A stretch of 13,171 nucleotides of DNA from Bacillota bacterium (GCA_023431385.1 JAEYWA010000151.1:1-13171), one strand, 5' to 3'. Shown: positions 1 to 7,182, numbered from the stretch's first letter. Translations and numbers: made by a program. Notes: a model not told the origin generated them from the letters alone.

Positions 1-33
1 CCAGGGGCACCCTTTCCATACTATAGCCGTGTA

Positions 34-570
34 TTAATCAATCTCAATGTTTGTTTCACTTAGGTATAGACATACCTTATCCAATAAATTAAGTAATGTC
101 TCACTTTGCTCAGTTCCTAATTTCTCAATAAGACCGGAAAATAAACAGGTAAAGTATTCAATAGCTTTTTTAACTAACTTTTCACCCTTGTCTGTTAATT
201 TTATGTCAGCGACCCTCTTATCTTTAGAGTCAACACATCGATCAATATACCCCTTGGAACATAAGCTTTTGATTAATTCCGTAACGGTAGGGGAAGTTAC
301 GAACATTCTTCTGCTTATCTCAGAAATGGTAATGACATGCTGGCTTTCACGGGAAAGGTATTCAATACAGAGTAGAACACGTACTTCACTTTGTTTTAAG
401 CCTAATAAAGGCTGCTTATGCCGTTCGACTCTTGACAAGCATTCAAATGTCTCTATAAATCTTCTAACATCTACGTTTGATTGTTTATGCAAGAAATTCA
501 CTCCATTTCTGAATACTTCCATTGAAATAATGGCTGTATCTGCATGCTTTATAGTTATAACCAAAACCAT
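34..570 (-). CDS. MarR-family transcriptional regulator
   Basis: This is a cytoplasmic winged-helix DNA-binding regulator, expected to act as a dimer. The winged helix-turn-helix lies at about residues 80-130. The recognition region reads ISEISRRMFVTSPTVTELI, and the wing carries the family pattern DSKDKR...LTDKG (residues 114-129). It lies 93 bp downstream of, and on the same strand as, a DHA2-type efflux transporter, the usual partner of such repressors, so it probably senses a toxic small molecule and represses the pump; this is inferred. A perfect palindrome (585-602) sits just upstream and suggests autoregulation. The start is uncertain. The first ATG (570) has GAGG four bases before it, but a TATAAT box overlaps that ATG. 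Met17 (522) would give 162 residues, closer to the family's usual length, but it has no ribosome binding site. Confidence 0.92.
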   Translation of the reverse strand: MVLVITIKHADTAIISMEVFRNGVNFLHKQSNVDVRRFIETFECLSRVERHKQPLLGLKQSEVRVLLCIEYLSRESQHVITISEISRRMFVTSPTVTELIKSLCSKGYIDRCVDSKDKRVADIKLTDKGEKLVKKAIEYFTCLFSGLIEKLGTEQSETLLNLLDKVCLYLSETNIEID

Positions 571-597
571 TATACCTCATTGGAATACGTTGAACAA
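569..597 (-). promoter_or_regulatory. Possible marR promoter
   Basis: On the minus strand TTGTTC (592-597) is followed 17 bases later by a perfect TATAAT (569-574). The -35 matches only three of six consensus positions but lies inside the 18-bp palindrome, so a repressor bound there would block it. If real, transcription would begin near 562, inside the longest open frame, and translation would have to start downstream of the first ATG. Confidence 0.4.
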
Positions 598-602
598 CGT
601 AT
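585..602. promoter_or_regulatory. Palindromic operator candidate upstream of marR
   Basis: ATACGTTG-AA-CAACGTAT is a perfect inverted repeat with 8-bp arms and a 2-bp centre. It starts 15 bp upstream of the first marR ATG. Size and symmetry are typical of sites bound by MarR dimers, so it is a candidate autoregulatory operator. That MarR binds it is inference from position. Confidence 0.55.
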
Positions 603-663
603 ATTTTAATACATTTCCTTGGCGTATATTTAAATATCACTAATACGAACTTCTTAGTATAAA

Positions 664-2256
664 TTACGCTACAGATTCTTCATCTTCACACATTTCCACT
701 ATATCTTTTGCAACAGATTTGTTTTTTAGGAATAATGAAAGAACAACTCCCACAAACAAAAGCAAAGCACCTATATAAAATACACTTGTTAATGCATTTC
801 CCATAACTCCTCGAACCATTCCCATCATATTTGAGAATAAGTCCTGAAGATTATCAGGAATTGTCGATTGTATGGCAGCAAGTTTGTTGTTATCCAGCAG
901 CATTTGAGGGTTTACCATAGCCTTAAATTTTTCTGCTGTTGCTGCATCCAATAGAGTAAGGTCTGCTCCGGAACCGGATGTCATTACTGCGTCCATATTT
1001 TTTGCCATTGATGAATTCATAATAGCCCCAAATATAGCAATGAAGATAGTTCCTCCCAGGTTACGGAAGAGCGTGGTTGATGCTGTAACTACACCAAGTT
1101 GTGAATCTGGAGCGGAATTTTGAGCTGTTGTTGTAAATACTGTCATACCAAATCCAAGTCCCACACCAAAAATGATTAAGCTTATAGCTGCCAATACTAT
1201 ATTATTCATATTGGCCATTATAATCATGCTTCCGCTCATGATACCTAACCCAAGAACGGCAAATAGCCTGTAATTGTCGCTTTTAGACATCCATCGTCCT
1301 ACTAGCGTACTAAATATAATCATCATAAGGGACATTGGGATATTTAATAAACCAGAAGTTGTTGCCGATAATCCCTTTACACCTTGAATATAGAAAGGAA
1401 TATACGACATGGCTCCCATCATACCACCACTCATAACAAAACTAGCCGCAAAGGAAATGGTAACACCCTTATTTCTAAACATTGAAATAGGCATAACAGG
1501 ATTTTGAGCCTTACGTTCAACCAGAACAAGGAGGATTATTCCCACTAAAGTAGCCGCAAAAAGCCCTATAATTTGAGGTGAGGCCCAAGAGTACTTTGTT
1601 CCTGCCCAGGAGAAGCCTAAAAGTAAGGTTGTAATAGAAAGTGCCAGGAAAAGTGATCCCAGATAATCGATTGATTCAGAAGAATTTCCTTCTGTTTTTG
1701 GAAACAGGCGCCACATCATAACGAAAGCAACCATACCCAAAGGCAAGAAAAGCCAGAACAACCATTTCCATGCCACGTAATCAACCATAATACCTCCAAG
1801 GACCGGTCCAAGGATACTTGAAATACCAAAAATGGACATCATGACGCCTGTCCATTTTGCTCTTTCCTGCGGAGGATATAAATCACCAACAGCTGTAAGC
1901 GAAATGGACATCAAAATGCCCCCACCAATTCCTTGAATTCCACGGAAGGCTATCATATAAAAAATATTTGGTGACAAACCGGTTAAAAAGGAACCTACTA
2001 GAAAAACTGCAATCCCAATTAGTAAAAAGATTTTTCTTCCATAGATATCGGACAATTTCCCAAATATTATGGTAGAGATTGTTGAGGTGAGCATGTACCC
2101 AGTAATTACCCATGAATAGTAATCTATTCCCCCCAATTGAGCAATAATTTTGGGTAATGCCGCACTGATGATTGTTTGATTAATTGCTGCGAAAAACATT
2201 GTAGCCATTAGCGCTATCATAACTGTAGTTTTTCTCTTTTGCGTTAATTGATGCAT
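664..2256 (-). CDS. DHA2-family MFS multidrug efflux transporter (14 TM)
   Basis: This 530-residue integral membrane protein is of the EmrB/QacA type, a proton-driven drug exporter. Motif A, GKLSDIYGRK, is at residues 66-75 and the antiporter motif C, GPVLGGIMVD, at 150-159. RGIQGIGGG (105-113) and WKWLFWLF (163-170) are typical of 14-TM drug:H+ antiporters. A long hydrophilic segment between the last two membrane spans (about 414-485) resembles the TM13-TM14 loop of QacA-like pumps. The TM1 acidic residue common in this family is replaced by Asn26 (AINQTIISAALP). The start at 2256 has AAAGG eight bases upstream. A consensus promoter and two palindromes precede it, and a MarR gene follows. 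Substrate cannot be read from sequence; some DHA2 members export other small molecules. Confidence 0.93.
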   Translation of the reverse strand: MHQLTQKRKTTVMIALMATMFFAAINQTIISAALPKIIAQLGGIDYYSWVITGYMLTSTISTIIFGKLSDIYGRKIFLLIGIAVFLVGSFLTGLSPNIFYMIAFRGIQGIGGGILMSISLTAVGDLYPPQERAKWTGVMMSIFGISSILGPVLGGIMVDYVAWKWLFWLFLPLGMVAFVMMWRLFPKTEGNSSESIDYLGSLFLALSITTLLLGFSWAGTKYSWASPQIIGLFAATLVGIILLVLVERKAQNPVMPISMFRNKGVTISFAASFVMSGGMMGAMSYIPFYIQGVKGLSATTSGLLNIPMSLMMIIFSTLVGRWMSKSDNYRLFAVLGLGIMSGSMIIMANMNNIVLAAISLIIFGVGLGFGMTVFTTTAQNSAPDSQLGVVTASTTLFRNLGGTIFIAIFGAIMNSSMAKNMDAVMTSGSGADLTLLDAATAEKFKAMVNPQMLLDNNKLAAIQSTIPDNLQDLFSNMMGMVRGVMGNALTSVFYIGALLLFVGVVLSLFLKNKSVAKDIVEMCEDEESVA

Positions 2257-2270
2257 AAATTTTACCTTTC

Positions 2271-2291
2271 ACTAAAAAAATATTTTTTAGT
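2271..2291. promoter_or_regulatory. Second palindrome in the MFS gene leader
   Basis: ACTAAAAAA-ATA-TTTTTTAGT has perfect 9-bp arms. It lies just upstream of the MFS ribosome binding site and downstream of the predicted transcription start. It may be a second repressor site or a weak RNA hairpin. Its A/T-only core makes a chance origin possible. Confidence 0.35.
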
Positions 2292-2302
2292 TAACAACCG
2301 AA

Positions 2303-2333
2303 AAATTAATTAGGTTGTAAACCTAATTAATTT
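2303..2333. promoter_or_regulatory. Long palindromic operator over the MFS promoter start
   Basis: Perfect 14-bp arms AAATTAATTAGGTT and AACCTAATTAATTT surround a GTA centre (31 bp in all). The site directly abuts the -10 box (2334-2339) on the downstream side and covers the predicted +1, an ideal place for repression. The core TTAGGTT-N3-AACCTAA resembles MarR/SlyA-type sites with TTAG/CTAA half-sites. Confidence 0.65.
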
Positions 2334-2362
2334 AATATAAACTGTTTATAGAGATTAGTCAA
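2334..2362 (-). promoter_or_regulatory. Sigma-A promoter of the MFS gene
   Basis: On the minus strand TTGACT (2357-2362) and TATATT (2334-2339) are separated by exactly 17 bases. Each matches five of six consensus bases. Transcription would begin near 2327, giving a leader of about 70 nt before the MFS ATG at 2256. Confidence 0.75.
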
Positions 2363-2415
2363 TATATTTTTTCTAAATTTCAGGCCCTCATGCTCAAGTC
2401 TGATATAAGGAAACA

Positions 2416-2460
2416 AAAACAAAACAAGCCCTGCAATTGCTGCAAGGCTTGTTTTGTTTT
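2416..2460 (-). terminator. Rho-independent terminator of the PBP gene
   Basis: A 15-bp perfect stem (2416-2430 with 2446-2460) continues past one mismatch into four more pairs around a 5-nt loop. Read on the minus strand, the right arm and what follows form a T-rich tract (TTGTTTTGTTTTTGTTT). It lies 28 bp past the PBP stop codon and upstream of the MFS promoter, so it separates the two units. Confidence 0.85.
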
Positions 2461-2487
2461 GCATGATTATTATTTTTAATTAAATAT

Positions 2488-5013
2488 TTAAGGTATTACA
2501 TCCATGTCGTCATCAGGGAGTTCCCCGGGAATTGACTCATTTGCAGAACCATCACCTGAATGATCGTGATTATCAGTGTTTGACGGTGCTGTGGGCTGTT
2601 CGGTTGAAGCATTGTGAATAGTGCAATACTCTTCCTGAGGAAGTTCGTACATCCAATCCTTGATCTGTGTTGCCAGCGATGTATTTGACGGAACCTTTGG
2701 CAAATAAGGTACAGGTCTCTTGATAAATACTTTTTCCTGTACGAGGTTTGGAGGGCAATAGGGGCCGGCTAACAATGGCCTACCGTACAAATCCTTACTC
2801 GATGTATCAACTTTGGCCAGAACGTGTACATCACAAGTCTCTTTTGGTTCAGTTCCCTTAGCAAAGTACTCGGTAGTTATCTGACTGCCTCTTGGATCAT
2901 TAGCACAATACGGGCCCGGAAGCTTTCCTGAAGTTGCACAAATGGATTTCTTAACAATTCCTTCGGGCATACTACTAAATTCTTTTACCTCAAGATTTGA
3001 ATGTATTCTGTTCATAACCTTGTTCCATAAGAACAGGGACTGATTCCGTTCTGTAGTTTTTAAGGATTTAGGAGTATTATAACCGTACCAGGTAGCTCCT
3101 ACATAATACGGAGAATACCCTACAAACCACTTATCTTTATTGTCATCAGTAGTACCTGTTTTACCGGCAGTAGGAATTGTTTTCCCTGCCTTGTTTTTCA
3201 CCTGTCCGTATTTCAAGTTTTTAACGCCGGGTACATATCCAGCAGCTGTACCACTTGTTACAACATCGCGAAGCATACTGGTCATAAGAAAAGCTGTGGT
3301 TTCCTTATATGCTACATTGCTTTCCTGATTCTGCTGTTTATCAAGGAGAACATTCCCTTTATCGTCAGTAACCTTCGTATAAGCTATAGGCTCGAGATAC
3401 ATTCCCTTATTTACAAAAGGAACATATGAAGATGCCATAATCAACGGATTAACACCTTCGTTAAGTCCACCAAGGGCCATGGAAACATATCCTTCCTTTG
3501 GTCTGTTGATATGGACCTTTTTTAAATATTCTATGGACTTGTCGGCTCCAAGGTAATCTCTGAAGAGTAGAGCTGCAACAACGTTTTGAGATTTTGTTAC
3601 AGCTTTTCTTATGGTAATAAGACCCTGGTAGGTTCCCGACTCGACATTCTTAGGATATGGAGTGGTTGGTTTTGAATTATCCATATATACCGGAACATCA
3701 TCTACTACAGTACCTGCTGTAAATATACCTGAGTCAATACCAGGAGCATATACTGCGATAGGCTTAAAACTTGAACCCGGCTGTCTTTTCATATCAGTTG
3801 CTCTATTGAGAGTAAAGTTACCAGTTTTCTGACCGTATGAACCATACATTCCACGAATCTGACCAGTTGTAGGATCTAGCACCAGCATAGCTCCCTGAGC
3901 CTGCATATCAGGGTTGCTGATCTTTTCATTTGCAGGAAAGTTTTTGATATTAGTAAATTCTTCATTCATTATTTTCTGAACGTTGGAATCCTGTGTTGTA
4001 TAAATCTTCAAGCCGCTGTTATAAATTTTAATACTTGCAGCATCACTTGAGAGATTGTATTTTTCCATTAAATCCTTCTTTACCTGTGTCAGAACATAGT
4101 CAACAAAGTAGCTTTGTACGTTTGTAACAGTCTTTTTTTCATCCTCTTGCGCCTGATAGAACTTCAACTCTTCTGCTACTGCTTCGTCATGCTCATTCTG
4201 GCTTATATAGCCCTGTCTAAGCATTTCAGACAATATTATTTTCTGTCTTGCCTTGTTTCGCTCCTTGTTTTTTTCACTCAGTGTAGGGTCATACAAACCA
4301 GGTGATTTGGTTATACCTGCTATACAAGCACATTCAGCCAGTGATAGATCGCCTACATCCTTATTAAAAAATTTCTTGGCAGCTGCCTGAACACCATATA
4401 CACCTGAACCGGTCGTAATACGGTTCATGTAATTATCTAAAATCTGATCCTTTGATAATACCTTTTCAAGGGCCATTGCCTGCCAGGCTTCCTGAACTTT
4501 TCTTTTTATAGTGGATTCTTCATTACCCGTAATGTTTTTTACTAACTGCTGGGTAATTGTACTTCCTCCATAGGAGGCATTCCCAAAGGTAATAATATAC
4601 TCAAAAGCAGCTCCCATGAAACGCTTGATATCCATACCATTATGTGTTTTGAATCGGGAGTCTTCAATTGCAATAAATGCATTTCTCATATTGTCGGGTA
4701 TTTCAGAATGTTCAACGAGTACTCTGTTTTCGCTTCCCTTTATTTGGGCAATTTCATTTCCATCCTTATCATATATGAATGAAGTAAGCTTAGTTATATC
4801 CAATTGATCCGGGGTTATAGGAGGTGCATTTTTCACATATCCGAATACAGCACCACCCAAAATACCTCCAAAAACACACCCTAAAGATATGAGGATAACT
4901 AATACTGTCTTTATAACTGCAAAGGTAAATTGTACAGCAGGAGAAGAGCGTTTCTTTTTCTTCTTCATTGGCTGCTCTTCATTACCGATTGCAGCTTTCT
5001 CATTAGGTTTCAT
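2488..5013 (-). CDS. Class A (PBP1A-type) penicillin-binding protein
   Basis: This bifunctional cell-wall synthase polymerises glycan strands from lipid II and cross-links stem peptides outside the membrane. From Met at 5013 it has 841 residues: a basic cytoplasmic N-terminus, a membrane anchor at about 29-60, then the GT51 domain. GT51 shows EDSRFKTHNG (catalytic Glu117), GGSTITQQLVKN (149-160) and the RKVQE element near 171. The transpeptidase has SSFK (nucleophile Ser414, Lys417), SQN (475-477) and KTGTT (618-622). The C-terminal part carries five cysteines (692, 703, 727, 753, 797) and ends in an acidic Ser/Asn/Asp-rich tail. The start follows AAGGAGG (5019-5025) by five bases; the in-frame ATG at 5043 sits almost at the predicted transcription start and has no such site. 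It is flanked by its own promoter and terminator. Confidence 0.96.
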   Translation of the reverse strand: MKPNEKAAIGNEEQPMKKKKKRSSPAVQFTFAVIKTVLVILISLGCVFGGILGGAVFGYVKNAPPITPDQLDITKLTSFIYDKDGNEIAQIKGSENRVLVEHSEIPDNMRNAFIAIEDSRFKTHNGMDIKRFMGAAFEYIITFGNASYGGSTITQQLVKNITGNEESTIKRKVQEAWQAMALEKVLSKDQILDNYMNRITTGSGVYGVQAAAKKFFNKDVGDLSLAECACIAGITKSPGLYDPTLSEKNKERNKARQKIILSEMLRQGYISQNEHDEAVAEELKFYQAQEDEKKTVTNVQSYFVDYVLTQVKKDLMEKYNLSSDAASIKIYNSGLKIYTTQDSNVQKIMNEEFTNIKNFPANEKISNPDMQAQGAMLVLDPTTGQIRGMYGSYGQKTGNFTLNRATDMKRQPGSSFKPIAVYAPGIDSGIFTAGTVVDDVPVYMDNSKPTTPYPKNVESGTYQGLITIRKAVTKSQNVVAALLFRDYLGADKSIEYLKKVHINRPKEGYVSMALGGLNEGVNPLIMASSYVPFVNKGMYLEPIAYTKVTDDKGNVLLDKQQNQESNVAYKETTAFLMTSMLRDVVTSGTAAGYVPGVKNLKYGQVKNKAGKTIPTAGKTGTTDDNKDKWFVGYSPYYVGATWYGYNTPKSLKTTERNQSLFLWNKVMNRIHSNLEVKEFSSMPEGIVKKSICATSGKLPGPYCANDPRGSQITTEYFAKGTEPKETCDVHVLAKVDTSSKDLYGRPLLAGPYCPPNLVQEKVFIKRPVPYLPKVPSNTSLATQIKDWMYELPQEEYCTIHNASTEQPTAPSNTDNHDHSGDGSANESIPGELPDDDMDVIP

Positions 5014-5054
5014 AATATCCTCCTTAATACTGTAAAACAACATTTATTCACAAT

Positions 5055-5083
5055 ATTATACCACAGCTGGGAATTAGCCGCAA
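5055..5083 (-). promoter_or_regulatory. Extended -10 promoter of the PBP gene
   Basis: On the minus strand TTGCGG (5078-5083), a 17-base spacer ending in TGG, and a perfect TATAAT (5055-5060) form an extended -10 promoter. The predicted start near 5048 gives a leader of about 35 nt to the ATG at 5013. Confidence 0.72.
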
Positions 5084-5133
5084 CAAATTGCCTTGGTGGG
5101 CATTCTTAACTTTTTATTAAGAGAAAAAGAAAG

Positions 5134-5158
5134 CCCCGGCCACTGCAAGTGGTCGGGG
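5134..5158 (-). terminator. Rho-independent terminator after the bactofilin gene
   Basis: CCCCGGCCAC-TGCAA-GTGGTCGGGG forms a 10-bp GC-rich stem with one G-T pair. On the minus strand it is followed by CTTTCTTTTTCTCTT. It lies about 50 bp past the bactofilin stop and ends the M23-bactofilin unit before the PBP promoter. Confidence 0.85.
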
Positions 5159-5210
5159 GAGCATATCATCATTATAAAGTGTTAACTACTGTACCTCTAT
5201 ACACACTTAA

Positions 5211-5636
5211 TTAAGCTTCTTCCTGAGCGATATCCGCACTTTTCTTAAAGTCCTTCTTTTTACCCAGCAGAATTGGCTTTGCAGCCGAGGCCTCAAGCAT
5301 TTTACAGTTACCGTCTAAAATACTGCCTTCCTCACATACAAAGGACTTTACTTGAATGTCACCGATGACTTTAGCTGATGCTAAAAGCTTAAGCAGACCG
5401 GTGGAAAAAATGTTTCCTTCGACACTGCCTGCAACATGAATGTTTGAGGCAGTAATGTCACCCTTTATAATCGAGGCTTCGCCGATAAAAAGTTCACCTT
5501 GTATAGATACATTTCCGTTAACCTTTCCATCGATTCTAACAATACCTTTGGAGGTTAAATCTCCCTTAAGCTCGGTATTTGAACCTACCAGTGTATCAAA
5601 GTTAGCCTTCGCAAAATCAGTTTGTTTATTAAACAC
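5211..5636 (-). CDS. Bactofilin (polymer-forming cytoskeletal protein)
   Basis: This 141-residue protein belongs to the bactofilin family (DUF583). Bactofilins fold as a right-handed beta-helix and polymerise into membrane-bound filaments that position wall enzymes. A core at about residues 17-115 consists of short repeating Gly/Ile/Val-rich turns such as GIVRIDGKVNGNVSIQGEL and GDITASNIHVAGSVEGNI. A short Lys-rich, then acidic tail follows. The start codon is GTG, with AAGGGGG (5644-5650) seven bases upstream. The resulting N-terminus MFNKQ resembles the short membrane-targeting start described for other bactofilins, which supports this start (recalled, not checked). It lies 160 bp downstream of an M23 peptidase gene on the same strand, a recurring bactofilin partnership. 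A role in local wall remodelling or cell shape is inferred. Confidence 0.93.
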   Translation of the reverse strand: MFNKQTDFAKANFDTLVGSNTELKGDLTSKGIVRIDGKVNGNVSIQGELFIGEASIIKGDITASNIHVAGSVEGNIFSTGLLKLLASAKVIGDIQVKSFVCEEGSILDGNCKMLEASAAKPILLGKKKDFKKSADIAQEEA

Positions 5637-5796
5637 CTTTCTTCCCCCTTAATGATAGTAATTAAATTTACAATTTAAGTTAATTTTTATTTCAATTATT
5701 AACCACTACTATTGGCTTTAATTGAAGTAATAGTTAAATATCAAACATTTTATCAGCCTTGTTTATTCTAAGTTGACCTTCACCGATAATTCTCGC

Positions 5797-6750
5797 TTAA
5801 TTTCCAAAATTGACATACTCAGTCGGGTCTACAGGTGTGGTACCTATTCTAATCTCAAAATGCAGATGAGGACCAGTGCTGTTTCCTGTACTTCCAACAA
5901 GAGCTATCTTCTGCCCCTTAATTACCTTATCGCCCTCTTTTACCAGAAGTTTGGAGGAATGTCCGTAGATTGTCCTGAAGCCGTTTTGGTGATTTATTTT
6001 TACATTGTAGCCGTAGCCATGTGAATAGCCTGCAAACTCAACTATACCGGAAGCTGCCGCAAATATCGGATCACCTTTTGAAGCGTTGATATCTACGCCT
6101 TCATGAACTTTGTACACCTTCTTAATCGGATGATTTCTCATACCAAATGGGGAAGTAATCTCACCCTTTGCAGGAATTAAGGTCGGTAATGCTGCAGTAT
6201 ATTTCTCAAGGTTTTCATTGCTGGTTTTTAACTGTGTCGTCAGATTATCATCAGTATTAAAATTATTATTAAGCTCCTGAACCATGTTGCTTAGCTTTTT
6301 AATATCCAATATTGCTCTACCGCTGTTCTTAGCAGCTGCAGTACCCCGGCTGGTTTCTGTTATATAGTCCTCGGTTAATTCAGCATATAGCCTTGTAAAG
6401 TCTTGTATTTTTTCCTTAGCTTGCGAATTTTCAAGCTTTAGTTGCTCCAACTGGTCATTACTAAGAGAAAGTGACCTGTTCTGTTGATTTATTACCTCAT
6501 TTAAATACAGTATCTGCTGCTGAAGCTCGTCATTGCTTACCTGATAATCCTGGACAGTTAAGTTTTCAGAGTCTTTTACTTGTTGGTATATCAGGGCTGT
6601 TAAAGTAACAACCGATACAACAAAAAGTAAGGCAATTAATTTTACAATTGGAGCTTTTAACGACAATTTTCTGACATTATCATTTGTATAAGGAATTATA
6701 ACTACAGAATAACTTTTATTCAATTTTTTCAGACTGCTTAAAACTTTCAT
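5797..6750 (-). CDS. Membrane-anchored M23 (LytM-type) metallopeptidase
   Basis: This is a 317-residue peptidoglycan endopeptidase facing outside the cell. It has a cytoplasmic N-terminus, one membrane span (about 34-55) and a coiled-coil region (about 60-130, with a further helical part to 185). The catalytic M23 domain covers about 195-315. The zinc-binding set is complete: His216 and Asp220 (HEGVD), His264 (YGH) and the HLH motif with His295 and His297 (GPHLHFE). An active enzyme rather than a degenerate LytM activator is therefore likely. GGTGG lies upstream of the ATG as a modest ribosome binding site. The next gene on the strand is a bactofilin, as in proteobacterial pairs where bactofilin recruits an M23 enzyme, so co-function is probable. 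Coiled-coil LytM proteins of this shape can also act in division or sporulation. Confidence 0.93.
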   Translation of the reverse strand: MKVLSSLKKLNKSYSVVIIPYTNDNVRKLSLKAPIVKLIALLFVVSVVTLTALIYQQVKDSENLTVQDYQVSNDELQQQILYLNEVINQQNRSLSLSNDQLEQLKLENSQAKEKIQDFTRLYAELTEDYITETSRGTAAAKNSGRAILDIKKLSNMVQELNNNFNTDDNLTTQLKTSNENLEKYTAALPTLIPAKGEITSPFGMRNHPIKKVYKVHEGVDINASKGDPIFAAASGIVEFAGYSHGYGYNVKINHQNGFRTIYGHSSKLLVKEGDKVIKGQKIALVGSTGNSTGPHLHFEIRIGTTPVDPTEYVNFGN

Positions 6751-7036
6751 TGATTTACCACCATCATAATATTTCTCTCAGGCCAATTTCCAGACCAGCA
6801 CTAAAAAGTCACTTCGTGAACAGTAATGTACCATATCTGAATTATTTCCAAAATTACGGAATAAATATCATATTGTCCGGAGATAAGCGAATAATTTTAC
6901 GACGCTTTGATATACGTGTTATCATTTGTAGGATTACTAAGAAAAACTATGGAAGCGAATTAGCAAATTAATATATTCTACAACAAATTGAAATATCCTT
7001 TTTTTATTACAAAATAAATTTCATCAACTAAATATA

Positions 7037-7045
7037 TGATATAAT
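7037..7045 (+). promoter_or_regulatory. Extended -10 promoter of the chemoreceptor gene
   Basis: TGATATAAT contains a perfect TATAAT (7040-7045) with the TG extension. No good -35 box is seen 16-18 bases upstream, which is acceptable for this promoter class. Transcription would start near 7052 and give a leader of about 130 nt. No flagellar sigma (TAAA-N15-GCCGATAA) promoter was found. Confidence 0.5.
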
Positions 7046-7152
7046 TAAAATGAATTAATATGGCGAATTATGCCTGTAAAGTAAAGGATTTTTAAAACTT
7101 TTCTCGAATTACTATATACTTGATTTACTTTTGGGTTCATTACTATTTGTTG

Positions 7153-7169
7153 TACGCGCTATCCGCGTA
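7153..7169 (+). promoter_or_regulatory. Hairpin next to the chemoreceptor ribosome binding site
   Basis: TACGCG-CTATC-CGCGTA is a perfect 6-bp GC-containing stem with a 5-nt loop. It ends four bases before the GGGGG ribosome binding site (7173-7177). It could affect ribosome access or message stability; no known riboswitch consensus is visible. Confidence 0.4.
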
Positions 7170-7182
7170 GATGGGGGATAAA

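Larger units (their letters stand above)
6751..7182. other. Intergenic region between divergent M23 and chemoreceptor genes
   Basis: This 432-bp A+T-rich stretch separates two divergent genes. The only convincing promoter is an extended -10 box at 7037-7045 facing the chemoreceptor. No clear -35/-10 pair was found for the M23 gene. AAAGTAAA (7078-7085) and TTTACTTT (7124-7131) can pair, and a small GC hairpin sits at 7153-7169. I saw no c-di-GMP or other riboswitch core. A 73-codon open frame at 6750-6971 has no ribosome binding site or recognisable content. Confidence 0.6.

Noticed and set aside
1..33. Start of a further minus-strand gene (ATG at 19-17) at the left edge
   Set aside because: Only about six codons would be visible and there is no ribosome binding site before the ATG.
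47..643. 198-codon plus-strand frame opposite marR
   Set aside because: It is antisense to a clear MarR protein, has no ribosome binding site and shows no recognisable domain.
5655..5683. Possible bactofilin promoter TTAACT-N17-TACTAT on the minus strand
   Set aside because: The predicted +1 near 5648 would fall inside the ribosome binding site at 5644-5650, and both boxes are weak.
6750..6971. 73-codon plus-strand frame in the M23/chemoreceptor gap
   Set aside because: No ribosome binding site and no recognisable features; it starts on the M23 start codon region.
7046..7070. Flagellar sigma-D promoter for the chemoreceptor
   Set aside because: TAAA is followed by GCGAAT at 13 rather than 15 bases, and the -10 does not match GCCGATAA.
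7046..7170. c-di-GMP (GEMM) riboswitch ahead of the chemoreceptor
   Set aside because: The conserved core with GACGCAAAGCC-like sequence is absent on both strands.
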